Part shown: positions 61,058 to 64,000 of the stretch, piece by piece
Layout: each line of letters opens with the position of its first letter
How positions within the stretch are numbered: the first letter of the stretch is position 1
Origin: Gracilimonas sp965227215
GTDB taxonomy: Bacteria > Bacteroidota > Rhodothermia > Balneolales > Balneolaceae
DNA: 64,000 nucleotides
Assembly: GCA_965227215.1 (NCBI GenBank)
Contig: OZ245729.1
Location: 2,604,001-2,668,000 of the forward strand
Direction: 5' to 3'
Notes under the pieces: model-generated
Told to the model about the DNA's origin: nothing
Seen by the model: only the letters and a program-made list of their open reading frames with translations
The model's database searches: none
Made by a program: the position numbers and the translations under genes

Positions 61058-62146
61058 ATGGATATATTTGAAACCTTATATAAGTCAGTATTTGATAATA
61101 AAGTACCAACAATCTTCTTGGGAAGTGGGGCTTCAATTGCTACGGGAATTGAATTGGAGTTAGAGAATAATTTTCCCAGCATGACTTATTTGGCAAAACA
61201 ATATTTTGAAAATATTGAACCTAATGACCAGTGGGGTCAAGGTGATATTACATTTTGGGATAATTTTCAGAATGAAATTGATGAGTTAAGTGGAGTATGG
61301 AATAAATTTAATTTAGAGAAATTCTTATTAAAGTATCCTTTGAATGATAGTTCAGCACTTCTAAATGAATTGCTTGAAATTACAATAAGTGCATTTCACG
61401 CTCCTCAATTAGGATTAGAGAGGAAGTTCAATTCTGAACAAAATTTAGACTTTTCAATAAGGCAGCTAATAGAGCAACTTTTGAAGTTTTTAGATACTGG
61501 TAGACCCTACATTGAAATTATATCTCCAAACTATGATCTGATTATCGAGTTTACAGCTGATCTGATTGGGGTTCCATGTTTAACCGGATTTCATGGGAGT
61601 GTTATAAGAAAATGGAAGCCAGAGTTAGGATTTAGTGACCCATTAATTACTAGAAAGAATGAGAGGGGAATAGCTAAACATATCCGTTATTATAAACCTC
61701 ATGGTTCATATTCTTGGTTCATAAATAATTCAGGTTCAGTAATTGAATACTTTGGTGATAAGCATTCTGCTGATTGGCTGAGATGTATGATAGCACCTGG
61801 ACCAACTAAATATCAAAACACCTTAAGAGATGTTCGGAGAGACCATCTAAAGTATATGGATGATGCTTTTGATCGGGCTCAATCAATCATTGTAATCGGT
61901 TATGGCTTGAACGACCCTCATCTACAGGAGGGATTGAAAAAGTGCCTTAAAAGAAGAGTGCCAATACTAATTTTAACTAAGGATTTAAGTGAAGAAGCAA
62001 AAAACGAGTTTATAACAAATAAGAAGAATGTTTTTGCAATTTTGGGAGATGAAAATGGTAGTGTTGTGATAAACGGTGATAGAGAATTTCATTTTAAAGA
62101 GCAGTATTGGAAGTTAAACGAGTTGAACAGAAAATTAATTAACTAG
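61058..62146 (+). CDS. SIR2-domain protein of a SIR2-HerA anti-phage system
   Basis: This 362-residue cytoplasmic protein has a SIR2-type NAD-binding domain. Visible marks are FLGSGASIATG (residues 20-30), SPNYD (156-160), FHG (178-180), YKPHGSYSW with the catalytic His (212-220) and GYGLNDPHL (281-289). Between the first motif and residue 150 is a helical insertion. In phage-defence SIR2 proteins this domain hydrolyses NAD+, and in the SIR2-HerA pair it works with a HerA ATPase. The gene is followed 9 bp later by that ATPase, which fixes the assignment. I use ATG 61058; an upstream TTG at 61037 cannot be excluded. Confidence 0.9.
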   Translation: MDIFETLYKSVFDNKVPTIFLGSGASIATGIELELENNFPSMTYLAKQYFENIEPNDQWGQGDITFWDNFQNEIDELSGVWNKFNLEKFLLKYPLNDSSALLNELLEITISAFHAPQLGLERKFNSEQNLDFSIRQLIEQLLKFLDTGRPYIEIISPNYDLIIEFTADLIGVPCLTGFHGSVIRKWKPELGFSDPLITRKNERGIAKHIRYYKPHGSYSWFINNSGSVIEYFGDKHSADWLRCMIAPGPTKYQNTLRDVRRDHLKYMDDAFDRAQSIIVIGYGLNDPHLQEGLKKCLKRRVPILILTKDLSEEAKNEFITNKKNVFAILGDENGSVVINGDREFHFKEQYWKLNELNRKLIN

Positions 62147-62155
62147 GGGTATATC

Positions 62156-63901
62156 ATGAGTGTATTTGATTTTAAGAATGATGCAGTAAATCCAGCAGAA
62201 TTGCATCCCAGAAGTATTGGGACTGTACAAAGTGTAGACAATGGTAAAGTTTATATTCAAATTACATCTAGTGAAAAATTGCAATTATTGCGGATCGGGG
62301 GGCTTGTAGCAATCCCATCTGGTTTGAATAAGTATATTATTGGTTTGGTGAGCAGAATTTGGAGAGAAAGATCAAAAGAAAAAATTGAAAATGAGATCGA
62401 AGATGAAATTGTTATCCCTGAAAATAATGGGGCTTTACTTACTGTAGTAGGCTCACTATTGGATCGTGATGAAAATGCTAAATTTTCAAGAACACTTGAT
62501 AGCTTACCGGGTATAAATGAAGAAATATTTTTATTACAAGAAGACAACCTTCATAACTTTATGAATGTTGTATCACAAGCATCTGTTTCCGCTCAAGAGA
62601 CGCCACTAGATTTTGGGGTTTACAGTTTAGATTTAAACTCTTCAGCATACCTTGATGGAAATCGACTTTTTCAAAGACACGCATCACTATTAGGGAGCAC
62701 TGGAAGTGGTAAAAGTTGGACAGTTGCTAGAATTTTGGAACAAGCAAATAAACTAAAATCTTCAAATGTTATACTGTTTGACCTTCATGGTGAATACGAA
62801 ACTTTAGCCTATGCTGATCATTATAAAATTGCAGGTCCATCAGATTTAGATGATCCTTCTGATGAAATAATGTTTTTGCCATATTGGCTTTTAAGCTTCG
62901 AGGAGATTCAAGCTTTATTTGTAGAAAGATCAGAATTCACTGCTCACAATCAGGTTTTGGTTATACATGATACAATCAAAGAATTGAAGAAAGAATTTAT
63001 TGAGAGCAGTGGAAAAACTGAATTGGAGAAAACCTTTACAATTGACACCCCTGTTCCTTATTCATTAGATTATTTATTAGCTAAAATTCAACATCTGAAT
63101 ACTGAGATGGTTCCCGGTGCAAATAATAGACCGAAAAAGGGTCCTTTTAACGGAGATTTTACTCGATTACTTGCCAGGCTCGAAAGCAAAATAAACGACA
63201 AAAAATATGGGTTCTTGTATCAGCTTCCAGATGAATGGAATGAATATGAAACCCTATCAACTATAGCTTCAAATTTATTAGGAACTGGTAAAGAGGGTGA
63301 CAAGTCTGGCGTGAAAGTTTTAAACCTTTCAGAAGTTCCATCAGATGTGCTTCCAGTAGTAATCGGTACAATTTCTAAACTTATTTATAATTTACAATTT
63401 TGGACATCGGCTGAAGATCGTCATCCATTTTTGCTAGCTTGTGATGAAGCACATTTATATTTACCAAAAGTAGATAGAGCTAATCCAATTGAAAGGTCAG
63501 CTATAGAAAACGTAGAACGAATAGCTAAGGAAGGACGTAAATATGGAGTTGGTCTTATGGTTATAAGTCAACGCCCATCTGATGTTAGTGAAACAATACT
63601 GAGTCAGTGTAACAACATCATAAGTTTACGTTTGACAAATCCTACTGATCAAAATACAGTTCGTAAATTACTACCTGATTCATTAGGAGATATGATGCAA
63701 ATATTACCATTAATGGATATTGGTGAAGCTATTGTTGTCGGAGATGCTGTACTTTTGCCAACACGAATAAAAGTTTCTGAACCTGAGATCAAGCCAAATA
63801 GCGCTACAATACAATTTTGGGATGAGTGGGGTAAAGAAGTTGAAAGGGGTGAAGGTTTTTTTAATACAATTACTGAGAGCATGAGACTTCAAAAAAGATA
63901 G
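62156..63901 (+). CDS. HerA/DUF87 ATPase of a SIR2-HerA anti-phage system
   Basis: This 581-residue hexameric-type ATPase belongs to the HerA/FtsK superfamily. A beta-barrel HAS-like N-terminus (about residues 18-150) includes IGTVQSVDNGKVYIQI. Walker A is LLGSTGSGKSWTVARIL (residues 178-194). Walker B is in PFLLACDEAHLYL (about 424-436), and the late sensor/arginine-finger region is VISQRPSDVSETILSQCNNIISLRLTNPTDQNTV. Together with SIR2 it forms the known SIR2-HerA defence complex, in which HerA can act as helicase and regulator. The 9-bp gap to the SIR2 gene argues for co-transcription. The end of the gene is complete in the window. Confidence 0.92.
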   Translation: MSVFDFKNDAVNPAELHPRSIGTVQSVDNGKVYIQITSSEKLQLLRIGGLVAIPSGLNKYIIGLVSRIWRERSKEKIENEIEDEIVIPENNGALLTVVGSLLDRDENAKFSRTLDSLPGINEEIFLLQEDNLHNFMNVVSQASVSAQETPLDFGVYSLDLNSSAYLDGNRLFQRHASLLGSTGSGKSWTVARILEQANKLKSSNVILFDLHGEYETLAYADHYKIAGPSDLDDPSDEIMFLPYWLLSFEEIQALFVERSEFTAHNQVLVIHDTIKELKKEFIESSGKTELEKTFTIDTPVPYSLDYLLAKIQHLNTEMVPGANNRPKKGPFNGDFTRLLARLESKINDKKYGFLYQLPDEWNEYETLSTIASNLLGTGKEGDKSGVKVLNLSEVPSDVLPVVIGTISKLIYNLQFWTSAEDRHPFLLACDEAHLYLPKVDRANPIERSAIENVERIAKEGRKYGVGLMVISQRPSDVSETILSQCNNIISLRLTNPTDQNTVRKLLPDSLGDMMQILPLMDIGEAIVVGDAVLLPTRIKVSEPEIKPNSATIQFWDEWGKEVERGEGFFNTITESMRLQKR

Positions 63902-63929
63902 CCTTATAACATAATCCATTTTACCCTCG

Positions 63930-63977
63930 TTGCGAAGGTCCGTCTTCGCAATGTAGGTGGGGAAGCTTCAGCTTCCC
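63930..63977. repeat. Two adjacent hairpins after the HerA gene
   Basis: TTGCGAAG/CTTCGCAA (63930-63951) and GGGAAGC/GCTTCCC with a TTCA loop (63960-63977) are two perfect stems about 30 bp past the stop. Neither has a U-run, so a terminator role is doubtful. The first stem resembles the GCGAAG-type stems at 3529 and 8838. Confidence 0.65.
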
Positions 63978-64000
63978 GTGACCGTAATATTTCCATTCTC

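Noticed and set aside
63930..63977. Terminator of the SIR2-HerA operon
   Set aside because: Two good stems exist but neither is followed by a T-run, so they are listed as hairpins only.

Overview
The window looks like a chromosomal segment of an aerobic Gram-negative FCB-group bacterium, most likely Balneolota (Balneola/Gracilimonas-like) or a close Bacteroidota/Rhodothermota relative. This is an inference. It rests on an alternative complex III plus caa3 oxidase operon, an A2-type YSHP oxidase, several TAnnTTTG promoter boxes, a TrmB and regulator of Bacteroidota type, and intergenic spaces filled with mosaics of short repeats. No rRNA, tRNA, CRISPR array or insertion sequence was seen.

Layout. 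0-7 kb holds housekeeping genes: a MscS channel, a thioredoxin-like protein, pdxH, trmB, and a TetR regulator with a FadE-type acyl-CoA dehydrogenase. 7.6-40.8 kb is a surface-polysaccharide region. It starts with a Wzz-like chain-length protein and a winged-helix regulator. A tightly overlapping run follows (10.2-19.8 kb) for a pseudaminic-acid-type nonulosonate: PseB, PseC, GNAT, aldo/keto reductase, SpsF/PseF-type cytidylyltransferase, class III aminotransferase, a PseG-PseH fusion, PseI, a formyltransferase and a PIG-L deacetylase. Next comes an AT-rich block with a flippase, a probable sialyltransferase-like nonulosonate transferase, a Wzy polymerase and glycosyltransferases, then a GDP-mannose-3,5-epimerase-like gene, a cupin, a GT2 and a WecA-type initiating transferase. 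Loosely spaced genes for WbpA, Ugd, a Wza-type SLBB exporter, WbpB and WbpE point to UDP-GlcNAc(3NAc)A-type sugars. VWA, cupin, HAD, DUF4175-like and metallo-beta-lactamase-fold genes fill 38.4-45.4 kb.

45.6-58.8 kb on the minus strand is one respiratory operon, actABCDEF - small HTH/membrane protein - sco - ctaCDEF, ending at a clear terminator. It encodes a quinol-to-oxygen chain: alternative complex III passes electrons to cytochrome c domains and on to a caa3 oxidase. Two cytochrome c modules, one at the ActE C-terminus and one at the CtaC C-terminus, are similar to each other. The small gene between actF and sco joins a transposase-like HTH to a membrane anchor and an oxidase-operon-type tail.

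59.3-63.9 kb is accessory: a tiny exported peptide overlapping a lipoprotein gene, then a two-gene SIR2 + HerA anti-phage system.

No whole system here is certain to be new. The best candidates for novelty are the HTH-membrane protein in the oxidase operon, the nonulosonate transferase with the tailoring set for a formylated sugar, the exported micropeptide/lipoprotein pair, and the structured intergenic repeat families, including a 225-bp triplication.
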